Below, piece after piece: positions 17,454-27,877 of a stretch of DNA of 64,000 nt (positions within the stretch are counted from its first letter, which is position 1; every line of letters begins with the position of its first letter). The notes below the pieces were generated by a model that searched no databases, had not been told where the DNA came from, and saw nothing but the letters and a program-made list of their open reading frames with translations. Location: NCBI RefSeq assembly GCF_014651835.1, contig NZ_BMXQ01000001.1:1812801-1876800 (forward strand), written 5' to 3'. The stretch is from Pigmentiphaga litoralis (GTDB lineage Bacteria; Pseudomonadota; Gammaproteobacteria; Burkholderiales; Burkholderiaceae_B). Position numbers and translations under genes: made by a program.

Positions 17454-19085
17454 ATGACAACGGCCTCTTCCACTGCTTCCTTCCCGCGCGACGGCGCCGC
17501 CCCCGGCGAGCGGCCGGCCTCAAAGCCGCCCGGGCCGCCCGGGCAGGCGGCTTATCCGCCGCTGGAAGGCATGCCCCGCGCGCTCGGCACGCTGGCGCTG
17601 TCGGCCGCGGTGTTCATGAACGTGCTCGACACTTCCATCGCCAACGTGTCGCTGCCCGCGATTTCGGGCAACCTGGGCGTCAGCACCAGCCAGGGCACGT
17701 GGGTCATCACGTCCTTTGCGGTGGCCAACGCCATTGCCCTGCCCCTGACGGGCTGGCTCACGCAGCGCTTCGGCACGGTCAAGCTGTTCGTCGGCTCGGT
17801 GCTGCTGTTCATCGTGGCATCGTGGCTGTGCGGCCTGGCCCCGAACCTGGAATCGCTGATCGCGTTCCGGGTGCTGCAGGGCCTGGTCGCCGGCCCGATG
17901 ATCCCGCTGTCCCAGACGCTGATGCTGGGCAGCTATCCCAAGGAAAAATCCGGCATTGCGCTGGCCTTGTGGGCCATGACGACACTGGTGGCGCCGGTGG
18001 CCGGGCCCCTTCTGGGCGGCTGGATTTCCGACAACTTTTCCTGGCCATGGATCTTCTACATCAACATTCCGGTCGGCCTGCTGTCGGCGTGGGCGACGTG
18101 GATGATCTACCGCAAGCGCGAATCGCCCACCCGCAAGCTGCCCATCGACACCATCGGCCTGGCGCTGCTGGTGGTCTGGGTGGCTGCCTTCCAGATCATG
18201 CTCGACAAGGGCAAGGAACTGGACTGGTTCGAGAACACCACGGTCGTGGTCCTGGCGCTGGTGGCCTTCGTGGCTTTCGTGTTCTTCATCATCTGGGAAC
18301 TGACCGACAGGCATCCGGTGGTGGACCTGCGCCTGTTCAAGGGCCGCAACTTCACGGTGGGCGCCGTGACCCTGTCGGTTGCGTATGGCGTGTTCTTCGG
18401 CAACGTGGTGCTGCTGCCGCTGTGGCTGCAGACGGTCATGGGCTACACAGCCACGGATGCCGGCATGGTGACGGCGCCGGTGGGCCTGCTCGCTATCGTG
18501 CTGACGCCCATCGTGGGCAAGATGCTGGCCAGGACCGACCCCCGACTGCTGGTCACCGCCGCCTTCATCGTGTTTGCGGTGGTGAGCTTCATGCGGGGCA
18601 ATTTCACCCCGCAGGTCGACATGAATTCGCTGCTGATCCCGACGCTGATCCAGGGGGCCGGCATGGCCGCGTTCTTCGTGCCGCTGGTGTCGCTCACCAT
18701 GGCCGGGCAGCCGCCGGACAAGATCGCCAGTGCATCGGGGCTGTCGAACTTTTGCCGGATCACGGCCGGTGCCTTCGGCACGTCGATCTCGACCACGCTG
18801 TGGGAAAACCGCACGTCCATGCATCACGCCCACCTGACCGAGAACATCACGTCAGGCAATGCCGCGGCGCAAAGCGCGCTGCAGGGCATGCAGGCCAACG
18901 GCATGTCGCCCCAGTCGGCGCTGGCATCGCTGAACAGCCTGATCAGCGCGCAATCGGCCACCATGGCCGTGACCGACATCTTCTATGCGTCCGGCATCAT
19001 CTTCCTGATCCTGATCGCGATGGTGTGGTTCGCCCGGCCTGGCAAGCCCAGCGGCAAGCCGGCGGACGGGGGCGGCGCGCACTAA
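17454..19085 (+). CDS. emrB: EmrB-like multidrug efflux MFS transporter (DHA2 family)
   Basis: 543 aa with about 14 predicted transmembrane helices, as in DHA2 drug:H+ antiporters. The family motif C region LDTSIANVSLPAISGNLG is near residue 60, followed by TSFAVANAIALPLTGWL and RFGTVKLF (motif A-like). The N-terminal 40 residues are Pro/Ala-rich and cytoplasmic. Follows emrA by 24 bp and ends the operon before a strong terminator. Confidence 0.94.
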   Translation: MTTASSTASFPRDGAAPGERPASKPPGPPGQAAYPPLEGMPRALGTLALSAAVFMNVLDTSIANVSLPAISGNLGVSTSQGTWVITSFAVANAIALPLTGWLTQRFGTVKLFVGSVLLFIVASWLCGLAPNLESLIAFRVLQGLVAGPMIPLSQTLMLGSYPKEKSGIALALWAMTTLVAPVAGPLLGGWISDNFSWPWIFYINIPVGLLSAWATWMIYRKRESPTRKLPIDTIGLALLVVWVAAFQIMLDKGKELDWFENTTVVVLALVAFVAFVFFIIWELTDRHPVVDLRLFKGRNFTVGAVTLSVAYGVFFGNVVLLPLWLQTVMGYTATDAGMVTAPVGLLAIVLTPIVGKMLARTDPRLLVTAAFIVFAVVSFMRGNFTPQVDMNSLLIPTLIQGAGMAAFFVPLVSLTMAGQPPDKIASASGLSNFCRITAGAFGTSISTTLWENRTSMHHAHLTENITSGNAAAQSALQGMQANGMSPQSALASLNSLISAQSATMAVTDIFYASGIIFLILIAMVWFARPGKPSGKPADGGGAH

Positions 19086-19114
19086 GGCTAGCCTTCCGAC
19101 CGCTGTACAACAAA

Positions 19115-19154
19115 GCGCCGGTCCTGCTTCACACGGGACCGGCGCCTGGTTTTT
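19115..19154 (+). terminator. Intrinsic terminator of the emrAB operon
   Basis: Stem GCGCCGGTCC (19115-19124) pairs perfectly with GGACCGGCGC (19136-19145), followed by CTGGTTTTT. It sits 30 bp past the emrB stop. Confidence 0.9.
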
Positions 19155-19180
19155 GCGACAGCGAGCGAAGCTAGCTCCGG

Positions 19181-20764
19181 CTAACGCCGTTTCCGCCCGC
19201 CCAGCAATGACCCGAGCAGGCCGCGAGTGATCTCGCGCGCCACTTGCGATCCCACCGATCGCGCGGCGCTTTTGGCCACCGATTCCAGCATGCCCGGATG
19301 GCGGCCGCCGCGTGGGCCCGTACTGCCGAACAGCACGTCCCGCAAGCCGTCCATCATGCCGCCGGAAGCGGGTTCGTCGGCGACGCCGGGTTCACCGTGG
19401 CTGCCCGCCGTGGGCACGGGCATCGGTGACGCTGCCGACCCCGCGGATGCCGTTGACGCGCCCTTCCCCGCTCCCGCTGGCGCAGCCTCCACCCGCTGGG
19501 TCAATTTTTCATACGCCGACTCGCGATCCACCGCCGTCTCGTACACCCCCGCGACCACCGACGCGGCGCGCACCGCCTGCCGCTCCTGCGCGGTGGCCTG
19601 GCCGATCCGGCTGGCCGGCGGCACGATGTACACCCGCTCGGTCGGGCAGGGGCGGCCCTTCTCGTCCAGCACCGACACCAGGGCCTCGCCCACGCCCAGC
19701 TCGGTAATCGCCGCGCCGATGTCCAGCCCCGGATTCGGCCGCATCGTGTCGGCCGCCGACTTCACCGCTTTCTGATCACGCGGCGTGAACGCCCGCAAGG
19801 CATGCTGGATGCGGTTGCCCAGTTGCCCGAGCACCGTATCCGGAATGTCCAGCGGGTTCTGCGTAACGAAGTAGACGCCGACCGCCTTGGACCGGATCAG
19901 CCGGACCACCTGCTCGATCTTGTCGAGCAAGGCCTTGGGCGCGTCCTTGAACAGCAGGTGCGCCTCGTCGAAAAAGAACACGAAGCGTGGCTTGTCGGTG
20001 TCGCCCGCCTCGGGCAAATGTTCATACAGCTCCGACAGCAGCCACAGCAGGAAGGTGGCGTACAGGGTCGGCGACTGCATCAGCTTGTCGGCGGCCAGGA
20101 TGTTGATGATGCCGCGGCCCTGCGCATCGGTCTGCATCAGGTCGTCGATATTGAGCATGGGCTCGCCAAAGAACTGGTCGCCGCCCTGGTCTTCCAGCGC
20201 CAGCAGGCCGCGCTGGATCGCCCCCACCGACGCCGCCGACACGTTGCCGTACTGCGTCTTGAATTGCGCCGCGTTGTCCCCTACGTACTGCAGCATGGCC
20301 CGCAGGTCCTTCATGTCCAGCAGCAGCATGCCGCTGTCGTCGGCCACGCGAAACACCATGGACAGCACGCCGGCCTGCGTGTCGTTCAGGTTCAGCATCC
20401 GGCCCAGCAGCAGCGGCCCCATGTCGGACACCGTCGCACGCACCGGATGGCCCTGCTGGCCGAACACATCCCACAAGGTCGCGGGGCTGGCGCGCCACAC
20501 GGGCGTCTCCATGCCCAGCGACGTCAGCCGCTCCGTCAGCTTGGGAGACGCCGCGCCAGGCTGGGTCAGGCCGGTCAGGTCCCCTTTCACGTCAGCCAGA
20601 AAGACCGGAATGCCCTGGGCAGAAAACGCCTCGGCCAGCACCTGCAGGGTGACGGTCTTGCCCGTACCCGTTGCGCCCGTAATGCAGCCATGCCGGTTGG
20701 CCATGCCCGGAAGAAGGAAAACCTCGGTGCTGCCGTGTTTCGCGATCAGGATGGGGTCGGCCAT
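19181..20764 (-). CDS. HerA-like helicase/ATPase, DUF853 (YjgR) family
   Basis: 527 aa. Walker A GATGTGKT at residues 30-37, Walker [13 protein letters not shown] in mid-protein, an arginine-rich [20 protein letters not shown] segment, and a C-terminal part with low-complexity Ala/Ser/Gly followed by a basic tail ending GGRKRR. The DUF853 family is related to HerA/FtsK-type ATPases; the cellular role is poorly defined. Convergent with emrB. Confidence 0.88.
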   Translation of the reverse strand: MADPILIAKHGSTEVFLLPGMANRHGCITGATGTGKTVTLQVLAEAFSAQGIPVFLADVKGDLTGLTQPGAASPKLTERLTSLGMETPVWRASPATLWDVFGQQGHPVRATVSDMGPLLLGRMLNLNDTQAGVLSMVFRVADDSGMLLLDMKDLRAMLQYVGDNAAQFKTQYGNVSAASVGAIQRGLLALEDQGGDQFFGEPMLNIDDLMQTDAQGRGIINILAADKLMQSPTLYATFLLWLLSELYEHLPEAGDTDKPRFVFFFDEAHLLFKDAPKALLDKIEQVVRLIRSKAVGVYFVTQNPLDIPDTVLGQLGNRIQHALRAFTPRDQKAVKSAADTMRPNPGLDIGAAITELGVGEALVSVLDEKGRPCPTERVYIVPPASRIGQATAQERQAVRAASVVAGVYETAVDRESAYEKLTQRVEAAPAGAGKGASTASAGSAASPMPVPTAGSHGEPGVADEPASGGMMDGLRDVLFGSTGPRGGRHPGMLESVAKSAARSVGSQVAREITRGLLGSLLGGRKRR

Positions 20765-20783
20765 GGAGACGGTCCTGTAGTAG

Positions 20784-21022
20784 GCCCCCCCTTGACGCTG
20801 CGCGTCTCCCCCAGGGACGGCACTGGCGGACCGGCAAAGCCGGATCCGCGGTGCCCCACGGAGGCGGGGGGAAGGGTCGCCGCATTATCCCTGATTGTGT
20901 CGTATCCGAACCATGTATTCGTCCCCCCTGGGCGCTTCGCGCCTCCCCCAGGGGCGGCACTGGTGGACTGGCGAAGCCAGATCCACGGTGCCCTTGCACG
21001 ATACGAGTGTCGTATCCGAACC
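20784..21022. repeat. Duplicated GC-rich intergenic repeat upstream of yebC
   Basis: In the 336-bp gap between the HerA-like gene and yebC, a module of about 70 bp occurs twice (20784-20855 and 20923-20992). Each copy runs CTCCCCCAGGG, CGGCACTGG, then an inverted-repeat hairpin (CCGGCAAAGCCGG in copy 1, CTGGCGAAGCCAG in copy 2) and CGGTGCCC. Each is followed by CGTATCCGAACC at 20900 and 21010. The copies differ by compensating changes in the hairpin arms. It looks like a dispersed REP-type element; apart from this and a presumptive yebC promoter I see no gene here. Confidence 0.7.
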
Positions 21023-21100
21023 CAGATTCAGCTCTTTTACGTCGTGGCTGGCCGTACAAGCTAAAATGGTGGATTCCCCGACTTACAACAAGCGAATCCC

Positions 21101-21826
21101 ATGGCCGGACATAGCAAATGGGCCAATATTCAGCACCGCAAAGGGCGCCAAGACGCCAAACGCGGCAAGCTGTGGACCAAAATCATCCGTGAAGTCACCG
21201 TCGCGGCGCGCGCCGGCGGCCCCGATCCCGATGCCAACCCCCGGCTGCGTCTTGCCTGGGACAAGGCCACCGCGACCAACATGCCCAAGGACACGATCCT
21301 GCGGGCGGTCACGCGCGGGGCGGGCGGCGCCGATGGCGCCGATTACGAAGAAATCCGCTACGAAGGCTACGGCATCAACGGCGCGGCGGTCATTGTCGAC
21401 TGCATGACCGACAACCGCACCCGCACCGTGGCCGACGTGCGCCACGCGTTCGCCAAGAACGGCGGCAACCTCGGCACCGAAGGGTCCGTGGGATTCATGT
21501 TCAAGCATTGCGGACAGTTCCTGTTCGCCCCGGGCACCTCCGAAGACAAGGTCATGGAAGTCGCGCTCGAAGCCGGCGCCGAAGACGTCGTCACCGACGA
21601 GGAAGGCCTGATCGAAGTCATTACCTCGCCGCCCGACTACCCCGCCGTGCTCGCCGCCTTCGACAAGGCCGGCCTGAAGGCCGAAGTCGACGGCGTTGTC
21701 ATGAAAGCCCTGAATGAAGCCGTCCTGACCGGCGAAGACGCCGAAAAAATGCAGAAATTGCTGGATGCCCTCGAATCCCTGGACGATGTCCAGGAGGTCT
21801 ACACCACTGCTGTCATGGACGCGTAA
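21101..21826 (+). CDS. yebC: YebC/PmpR family protein
   Basis: 241 aa, full length. N-terminal [20 protein letters not shown] is diagnostic, followed by [11 protein letters not shown] and [10 protein letters not shown]. YebC proteins act as DNA-binding regulators (PmpR) and, in recent work on the family, help ribosomes through difficult proline motifs. First gene of the yebC-purD-hemF-nadD-rsfS-rlmH-maf-rng run; purD begins 6 bp after its stop. Confidence 0.97.
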   Translation: MAGHSKWANIQHRKGRQDAKRGKLWTKIIREVTVAARAGGPDPDANPRLRLAWDKATATNMPKDTILRAVTRGAGGADGADYEEIRYEGYGINGAAVIVDCMTDNRTRTVADVRHAFAKNGGNLGTEGSVGFMFKHCGQFLFAPGTSEDKVMEVALEAGAEDVVTDEEGLIEVITSPPDYPAVLAAFDKAGLKAEVDGVVMKALNEAVLTGEDAEKMQKLLDALESLDDVQEVYTTAVMDA

Positions 21827-21832
21827 GCCAAG

Positions 21833-23119
21833 ATGAAACTTCTCGTTATCGGCTCCGGTGGCCGTGAACACGCCCTCGCCTGGCAACTGGCCAAGTCCGC
21901 CAAGGCACAAAAAGTGTTCGTCGCCCCGGGCAACGGCGGCACGGCGCTCAATCCCTATCTGCACAACGTCGACATCACCGACTCGGCGGCCCTGGCCGAC
22001 TTCGTCGAGCAGGAAGGCATCGCGCTGACGGTCGTCGGCCCCGAAGCCCCCCTGGCGGCCGGCGTGGTCGACGTCTTCCGCTCGCGCGGGCTCAAGATCT
22101 TCGGCCCCACCAAGGCAGCTGCGCAGCTGGAAAGCTCCAAGGATTTTGCCAAGGCCTTCATGGTCCGGCATCACATTCCGACCGCCAAGTACCAGACCTT
22201 TACCGACCCCGCGCTCGCCCATGCCTATATCGACGCCGAAGGCGCGCCGATCGTGGTCAAGGCCGATGGCCTGGCGGCCGGCAAGGGCGTGGTGGTTGCC
22301 ACCACGGTGCAGGAAGCGCACGACGCCATCGACAGCATGCTGGGTGACGGCAAGCTCGGCGCCGCCGGCGCCCGCGTGGTGATCGAAGAATTCCTGGAAG
22401 GCGAAGAAGCCAGCTTCATCGTGCTTTGTGATGGCCGCAACGTCCTGCCGCTGGCCACCAGCCAGGACCACAAGCGTCTGAAGGACAACGATGAAGGCCC
22501 GAACACCGGCGGCATGGGCGCGTATTCGCCGGCCCCCGTGGTCACGCCGGAACTGCATGGCCGCGTCATGCGCGAAGTCATCCTGCCGACCATCCAGGGC
22601 ATGGCGAAAGACGGCATCCAGTTCACCGGTTTTCTGTACGCTGGCCTGATGATCAGCGCGCAGGGCCCCAAGGTGCTGGAATTCAACTGCCGGATGGGCG
22701 ACCCCGAAACGCAGCCCATCATGATGCGCGTCAAGAGCGACCTGCTCGAAGTGTTCGAGCACGGCGTGGCCGGCACGCTCGACAAGGCCAACATCGACTG
22801 GGACCGCCGCACGGCGCTGGGCGTGGTCATGGCTGCGCACAACTATCCCGATACGCCGCGCAGTGGCGATTCCATCCACGGCCTGCCGCCCGAGCAGCCC
22901 GACGCCATGGTGTTCCATGCGGGCACGCGCCTTGAAAACGGCGTTGCCAAGACCAGCGGCGGCCGCGTGCTCTGTGTGACCGCGCTGGGCGACTCGGTCA
23001 AGCTTGCGCAGCAACGTGCGTACGACGTGATGCAGTCGATCCACTTTGACGGCATGCAGTGCCGCCGCGACATTGGCTGGCGCGCCATCGCCCGCCGCAA
23101 CGCGCCGCCGGAAGCCTGA
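21833..23119 (+). CDS. purD: Phosphoribosylamine-glycine ligase (GAR synthetase)
   Basis: 428 aa, the usual length. N-terminal KLLVIGSGGREHALAWQLA, central ATP-grasp segments VVKADGLAAGKGVVVA and EEFLEGEEASF, and GPNTGGMGAYSPAP with FNCRMGDPETQ for nucleotide/metal binding. Catalyses the second step of de novo purine synthesis. Co-directional and almost abutting yebC. Confidence 0.97.
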   Translation: MKLLVIGSGGREHALAWQLAKSAKAQKVFVAPGNGGTALNPYLHNVDITDSAALADFVEQEGIALTVVGPEAPLAAGVVDVFRSRGLKIFGPTKAAAQLESSKDFAKAFMVRHHIPTAKYQTFTDPALAHAYIDAEGAPIVVKADGLAAGKGVVVATTVQEAHDAIDSMLGDGKLGAAGARVVIEEFLEGEEASFIVLCDGRNVLPLATSQDHKRLKDNDEGPNTGGMGAYSPAPVVTPELHGRVMREVILPTIQGMAKDGIQFTGFLYAGLMISAQGPKVLEFNCRMGDPETQPIMMRVKSDLLEVFEHGVAGTLDKANIDWDRRTALGVVMAAHNYPDTPRSGDSIHGLPPEQPDAMVFHAGTRLENGVAKTSGGRVLCVTALGDSVKLAQQRAYDVMQSIHFDGMQCRRDIGWRAIARRNAPPEA

Positions 23120-23140
23120 CGACGGCATGAAGATCCACGC

Positions 23141-24076
23141 ATGAAGATAGACACCCAGCGCACCTACGACTTTTTTACCGGGCTGCAGGGCCGGATCGTC
23201 GACGGCCTTGAAGCCATCGGCGGCCAGCCCTTCCGCACCGACACCTGGGTGCGGCCTGAAGGCGGCGGCGGCATCTCGCGCCTGATCGAAGGCGGCGACG
23301 TATTCGAACGCGGCGGCGTGCTGTTCAGCCACGTCATGGGGGCCACCCTGCCCCCGTCCGCCAGCGCGCACCGGCCGGAACTGGCCGGCCGCCCCTGGGA
23401 AGCCATGGGCGTGTCGCTGGTGTTGCACCCGCGCAATCCCATGGTCCCGACCGTGCACCTGAACGTGCGCGTCTTCATTGCCAAGGCTCCCAGGCCGGGC
23501 GAAGGCGCCGAGGCTGTCGACGGCGTGCTTGCCGATGACGTGTTCTGGTTCGGCGGCGGCATGGACCTGACGCCCTACTACCCGTTCGAAGAAGACGCCG
23601 TCCACTTCCACCAGACCTGCAAGGACGCGCTCGATCCGTCGGGCGCCGAACTGTATCCGCAGTTCAAGCAGTGGTGCGACACCTACTTCTACCTGAAGCA
23701 CCGCAAGGAAGCCCGCGGCATCGGCGGCATCTTCTATGACGACTTCAACCAGCTGGGTTTCGAACACTCGTTCGCCATGACACGTTCGGTGGGCGACAGC
23801 TTCCTGCAAGCCTACCTGCCCATCGTCGAAAAGCGCGTCGCCCTGCCGTATGGCGAGCGTGAACGCGATTTCCAGTGCTACCGGCGCGGACGGTATGTCG
23901 AATTCAACCTGGTGTTCGACCGGGGCACGCTGTTCGGCCTGCAGTCGGGCGGCCGCACCGAATCCATCCTGATGTCCATGCCCCCCGTGGCGCACTGGCG
24001 TTACGACTGGACGCCGGAACCCGGGTCGGCCGAAGCGCGCATCTACGACTTCCTGCCCGCGCGGGAGTGGGTTTGA
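23141..24076 (+). CDS. hemF: Oxygen-dependent coproporphyrinogen III oxidase
   Basis: 311 aa. Family signatures: [48 protein letters not shown], and the C-terminal [30 protein letters not shown]. Converts coproporphyrinogen III to protoporphyrinogen IX in heme synthesis using O2. Its stop overlaps the likely nadD start. Confidence 0.97.
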   Translation: MKIDTQRTYDFFTGLQGRIVDGLEAIGGQPFRTDTWVRPEGGGGISRLIEGGDVFERGGVLFSHVMGATLPPSASAHRPELAGRPWEAMGVSLVLHPRNPMVPTVHLNVRVFIAKAPRPGEGAEAVDGVLADDVFWFGGGMDLTPYYPFEEDAVHFHQTCKDALDPSGAELYPQFKQWCDTYFYLKHRKEARGIGGIFYDDFNQLGFEHSFAMTRSVGDSFLQAYLPIVEKRVALPYGERERDFQCYRRGRYVEFNLVFDRGTLFGLQSGGRTESILMSMPPVAHWRYDWTPEPGSAEARIYDFLPAREWV

Positions 24077-24705
24077 CGCCAGTCCGCCCCGGAACACGGG
24101 TTGGGTTGCTGGGGGGCAGTTTCGACCCCATCCATCACGCTCATATCGCCCTTGCCGAATGCGCGCTGCGCACGCTCGGGGCCAGCACGGTCCAATTGAT
24201 CCCGGCGGCGGCGCCCTGGCAACGGGCGCCCCTGACGGGCGACACCGCGCATCGCGCGGCCATGGTGTCGCTTGCCATCCACGGCCGGCCGGGCCTTGTG
24301 CTGAACCCCATTGAAATCGAGAGCGGCGGCCCCAGTTACACTGTCGATACGTTGCAGGCACTGGTCGACCTCGACCAGGCGCAGCAACGGCCCGCTGTCC
24401 AGTACGTGTGGATCCTTGGCGCCGACCAACTCGCCAACTTCTGCACTTGGCACCGCTGGCAGGACATCGTTGCGATCGCCGAACTGGCGGTGGCGGCGCG
24501 GCCGGGCAGCCAACCCCGGCCACCCGAACCCCTGCAGCGCGTCCTGGACACGCACAACCGCCCCCTGCACCACCTGCCTATGCCGGAGATGCCGGTGTCG
24601 GGTTCGGAAATCCGGCGGCGGCTCGCGCAGCGCGAGCCGGTCGATCACCTCGTTCCTCCCGAGGTACTCCGGTATATCAACTCTCACCACCTGTATCAGG
24701 CTTAA
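24073..24705 (+). CDS. nadD: Nicotinate-nucleotide adenylyltransferase
   Basis: 210 aa from a TTG at 24073 overlapping the hemF stop; GGGAG lies 5 nt upstream. GTG at 24067 is an alternative. The nucleotidyltransferase motif [19 protein letters not shown] is at the N-terminus, and the C-terminal [10 protein letters not shown] matches the ISxTxxR signature. Makes NaAD from NaMN and ATP in NAD synthesis. The overlap with hemF implies coupling. Confidence 0.93.
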   Translation: MTPVRPGTRVGLLGGSFDPIHHAHIALAECALRTLGASTVQLIPAAAPWQRAPLTGDTAHRAAMVSLAIHGRPGLVLNPIEIESGGPSYTVDTLQALVDLDQAQQRPAVQYVWILGADQLANFCTWHRWQDIVAIAELAVAARPGSQPRPPEPLQRVLDTHNRPLHHLPMPEMPVSGSEIRRRLAQREPVDHLVPPEVLRYINSHHLYQA

Positions 24706-24708
24706 AGC

Positions 24709-25056
24709 ATGGACATTACCCTCTTCGAACACGCGATCGTCGACGCCCTCGACGACGTCAAGGCCCAGCACGTCTCGGTCTATGACACCACCCGCCTGAC
24801 CGGTCTGTTCGACCGCGTCATCATCGCCAGCGGCACTTCCAACCGCCACACGCGCGCACTGGCCAACAGCGTCCGCGAAAAAGCCAAGGAAATCGGCCAG
24901 GACGTTATCGCTACCGAAGGCGAAGACACCGGCGAATGGGTGCTGGTCGACCTGGGCGACATCGTCGTCCACCTCATGCAACCCGCCATCCGCGAGTACT
25001 ACAACCTCGAGGAAATCTGGGGCGGCAAAAAGACGCAGCAAAAGACGTTTCTCTAA
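24709..25056 (+). CDS. rsfS: Ribosomal silencing factor RsfS
   Basis: 115 aa. Contains the RsfS/Iojap pattern VIIASGTSNRHTRALA, EGEDTGEWVLVDLGDIVVHLM and the C-terminal REYYNLEEIWG. Binds ribosomal protein L14 and blocks subunit joining under starvation. Sits 3 bp after nadD, its usual partner, and before rlmH. Confidence 0.95.
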   Translation: MDITLFEHAIVDALDDVKAQHVSVYDTTRLTGLFDRVIIASGTSNRHTRALANSVREKAKEIGQDVIATEGEDTGEWVLVDLGDIVVHLMQPAIREYYNLEEIWGGKKTQQKTFL

Positions 25057-25068
25057 CGCCTTTCCGGC

Positions 25069-25539
25069 ATGAAGCTCATCATCGTGGCGGTGGGAACGCG
25101 GATGCCCGGCTGGGTGGACGACGCGTTCTCGGATTACGCCAAACGCATGCCGGCCGATTGCGCGATCGAACTGCGCGAGGTCAAGCCGGAAGCGCGCACC
25201 ACCGGCAAGACGCCAGCACAGATGGAAGCGTTGGAAGCCAGGCGCATCGAAGCCGTTCTGCCCCAGGGGGGCCGATGGCTGGCCCTGGACGAACGCGGTC
25301 GCGACCTGACCACCATCGAGCTGTCCCGCCACTTCCAGACCTGGCGTGACGACGGGCGCGACGTCGGCCTGATCATCGGCGGGCCCGACGGCCTGGACGC
25401 GTCCTTGAAGGCGCGTTGCGACGGACTCATCCGATTGTCCAGCCTCACCCTGCCGCACGGCATGGTGCGCGTGCTGCTGGCCGAGCAGCTGTATCGCGCC
25501 TGGTCGATCCTGAACAATCATCCGTATCACCGCGCGTGA
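25069..25539 (+). CDS. rlmH: 23S rRNA (pseudouridine1915-N3)-methyltransferase
   Basis: 156 aa SPOUT methyltransferase. N-terminal [20 protein letters not shown]; the knotted SAM site appears as [10 protein letters not shown], and the C-terminal [22 protein letters not shown] with NNHPYHR is diagnostic. Its stop overlaps an ATG of the maf gene (TGATG). Confidence 0.97.
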   Translation: MKLIIVAVGTRMPGWVDDAFSDYAKRMPADCAIELREVKPEARTTGKTPAQMEALEARRIEAVLPQGGRWLALDERGRDLTTIELSRHFQTWRDDGRDVGLIIGGPDGLDASLKARCDGLIRLSSLTLPHGMVRVLLAEQLYRAWSILNNHPYHRA

Positions 25540-26150
25540 TGCCGACCCACGTCATGGCGACCCTCTACCTTGCCTCCAAAAGCCCTCGCCGCCGCGAACT
25601 GCTGACCCAGCTCGGCATCGCGCACGAGGTGCTGGTTCCGCCGCCGTCCAACGGCCCCGACGAGCCGCAGCTGGACGGCGAATCCGCCGCCGACTACGTA
25701 CGCCGCACAGCGCGCGACAAGGCGCAGCAAGGGGCTGCGTTGAGCGCCGAGCGCGGCCTGCCGGCCAAGCCGATCCTGGCCGCCGACACCACCGTGATCC
25801 TGGATGGCCAGGTGCTGGGCAAGCCTGTCGATCGCGACGATGCGATCCGTATCCTGTCCCTGCTGTCAGGGCGCCGGCACGAGGTCCACACGGCCGTTGC
25901 GCTGATTCACGACGGTCACCTGCACGAAGACGTCTCGATCACGCAGGTGCACTTTCGTGTTCTGACTGCTGACGACATCGCCCGCTATTGCGCTTCCGGC
26001 GAACCCTACGACAAGGCCGGCGCCTATGGCATCCAGGGCCTGGCAGGTGTCTTCGTTTCGCGTATCGACGGGAGCTTTACCGGCGTGATGGGCCTGCCGC
26101 TCTTCGAGACGGCGCGCCTGCTCGCCCACGCCGGCATCGCCCTGCCCTGA
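25539..26150 (+). CDS. maf: Maf family nucleoside triphosphate pyrophosphatase
   Basis: 203 aa from an ATG that overlaps the rlmH stop (TGATG); an ATG at 25554 (MATLYLASKSPRR) is equally possible. Motifs: YLASKSPRRRELLTQLG, ADTTVILDGQVLGKP, SGRRHEVHTAVAL, and YDKAGAYGIQGLAGVFV. Maf proteins hydrolyse modified or canonical dTTP/UTP, acting as house-cleaning enzymes. The substrate subfamily (YhdE or YceF) is not certain from this alone. Confidence 0.93.
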   Translation: MPTHVMATLYLASKSPRRRELLTQLGIAHEVLVPPPSNGPDEPQLDGESAADYVRRTARDKAQQGAALSAERGLPAKPILAADTTVILDGQVLGKPVDRDDAIRILSLLSGRRHEVHTAVALIHDGHLHEDVSITQVHFRVLTADDIARYCASGEPYDKAGAYGIQGLAGVFVSRIDGSFTGVMGLPLFETARLLAHAGIALP

Positions 26151-26258
26151 ATTTACCGCCGGTCGCAATGACCGGCGTCCACCACGGCGCATCGAGGGAT
26201 CATCTCGGGGTAAGCTGAGGCCAACCGCCCTTTCCGGGGCCACTCTGGCTTTCCCCCA

Positions 26259-27725
26259 ATGACCGAAGACATCCTTATCAACATCTCGCCTTACGAGACC
26301 CGCGTCGCCGTCATCCAGCAAGGCGCAGTACAAGAGCTTCACATCGAACGCACGTCCCAGAAGGGCTACGTCGGCAACATCTATCTGGGCAAGGTCGCCC
26401 GCGTGCTGCCCGGCATGCAAAGCGCCTTCATCGACATCGGCCTGGGCCGCGCCGCCTTCCTGCACATTGCCGACATCCGCGAAAGCCGCCACGAACGCGC
26501 ACACGGCGGGCACCCCACCACGCCCATCGAAAAGCTGCTGTTCGAAGGCCAGACCCTTATGGTTCAGGTCATCAAGGATCCCATCGGCACCAAAGGCGCG
26601 CGCCTGTCCACCCAGGTCAGCATTGCCGGCCGCATGCTCGTCTTCCTGCCCTACGATCCGCACATCGGCATCTCGCAGCGCATCGAATCCGAAGCCGAAC
26701 GGGTTGCCCTGCGTGAGCGCGTGCAACGCCTGGTCTCCCCCGAAGACAAGGGCGGCTTCATCGTGCGCACGCAGGCCGAAGACGCCAGCGACGAAGAACT
26801 CGCCGCCGACATTGCCTACCTGCGCAAGATCTGGAGCATCATGCAGAAACAGGCCCGCGTCCAAGGCGCGCCGTCTCTGCTGCATGCGGACCTGGACCTG
26901 GCCCAGCGCGTCTTGCGGGATGTGGTCAATGCCGACACCGCCACGATCATGATCGACTCGCGTGAAAATTTTGCGCGGCTCACCGACTGGGCCCGCGAAT
27001 TCACCCCATCGGTCATCGATCGCCTGGTCCACTACACCGGCGAGCGTCCCCTCTTTGACCTGTACCACGCGGACGATGAAATCGCCCGCGCGCTCTCGCG
27101 CCGCGTCGACCTCAAGTCCGGCGGCTACCTCATCATCGACCAGACCGAAGCGCTGACCACCATCGACGTCAACACCGGCGGCTTCGTGGGCGGCCGCAAT
27201 TTCGACGACACCATCTTTCGCACCAACCTCGAAGCCGCCCAGGCCATCGCCCGCCAACTGCGCCTGCGCAACCTGGGCGGCATCGTCATCCTGGACTTCA
27301 TCGACATGGAGAACGTGGATCACCGGGAAGCGGTGCTGAGCGAACTGCGCAAGGCCCTGTCGCGCGATCGCACCCGCATCACGCTGAATGGCTTCACGCA
27401 GCTTGGCTTGGTCGAGATGACCCGCAAGCGCACGCGCGAATCGCTCAGCCACGTGCTGTGCGAATCCTGCCCGACATGCGGGGGACGCGGCCACGTGAAG
27501 ACGCCCAAGACGCTGTGCTATGAAATCCTGCGCGAGATCCTGCGCGAGGCGCGGCAATTCAATCCCAAGGAATTCCGGATCCTGGCTTCGCAGGCGGTGG
27601 TGGACATGTTCCTGGAAGAGGAAAGCCAGAACCTGGCAGCGCTGGGGGACTTTACGGGCAAGCCGATCACGCTGCAGGTGGAGGGGATTTATTCGCAGGA
27701 GCAGTACGACATCATCTTGATGTGA
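26259..27725 (+). CDS. rng: Ribonuclease G
   Basis: 488 aa. An S1-like domain lies near the N-terminus (GYVGNIYLGKVARVLPGMQSAF). The RNase E/G core includes YEIL and the metal site IDVNTGGFVGGRNFDDT, then LGGIVILDFIDME and the CESCPTCGGRGHVKT zinc-link. Length and lack of a C-terminal scaffold fit RNase G rather than RNase E. Processes 16S rRNA 5' end. A prophage lies directly downstream, so its 3' flank is the host side of the attachment region. Confidence 0.96.
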   Translation: MTEDILINISPYETRVAVIQQGAVQELHIERTSQKGYVGNIYLGKVARVLPGMQSAFIDIGLGRAAFLHIADIRESRHERAHGGHPTTPIEKLLFEGQTLMVQVIKDPIGTKGARLSTQVSIAGRMLVFLPYDPHIGISQRIESEAERVALRERVQRLVSPEDKGGFIVRTQAEDASDEELAADIAYLRKIWSIMQKQARVQGAPSLLHADLDLAQRVLRDVVNADTATIMIDSRENFARLTDWAREFTPSVIDRLVHYTGERPLFDLYHADDEIARALSRRVDLKSGGYLIIDQTEALTTIDVNTGGFVGGRNFDDTIFRTNLEAAQAIARQLRLRNLGGIVILDFIDMENVDHREAVLSELRKALSRDRTRITLNGFTQLGLVEMTRKRTRESLSHVLCESCPTCGGRGHVKTPKTLCYEILREILREARQFNPKEFRILASQAVVDMFLEEESQNLAALGDFTGKPITLQVEGIYSQEQYDIILM

Positions 27726-27832
27726 GAATCAGAGCGGATCAGAAGGCACCACCATATGCCCGGAAACCCGCATGGATACTGGGTCTTTGCCTCTTACCGT
27801 CTCATGTCGTATCGTGTCGCCTCATGCATTTT

Positions 27833-27877
27833 GGGTAGCTAAGCGGGTAGCTAGTGGGTAGCTAGATGGGTAGCTAG
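27833..27877. repeat. Four GGGTAGCTA repeats before the integrase
   Basis: Copies of GGGTAGCTA start at 27833, 27845, 27856 and 27868, 11-12 bp apart, about one helical turn, ending 22 bp before the integrase start. Position and phasing suggest integrase arm-type binding sites or part of attL. This is inference. Confidence 0.6.

Noticed and set aside
21083-24523. 1146-aa minus-strand ORF across yebC, purD and hemF
   Set aside because: Long only because of GC-biased third codon positions in three certain genes.
26158-26176. Hairpin GCCGGTC/GACCGGC between maf and rng
   Set aside because: No T-run follows and the genes are co-directional; not supported as a terminator.
27833-27877. CRISPR-like array
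   Set aside because: Repeats are only 9 bp with 2-3 bp between them; not a CRISPR pattern.
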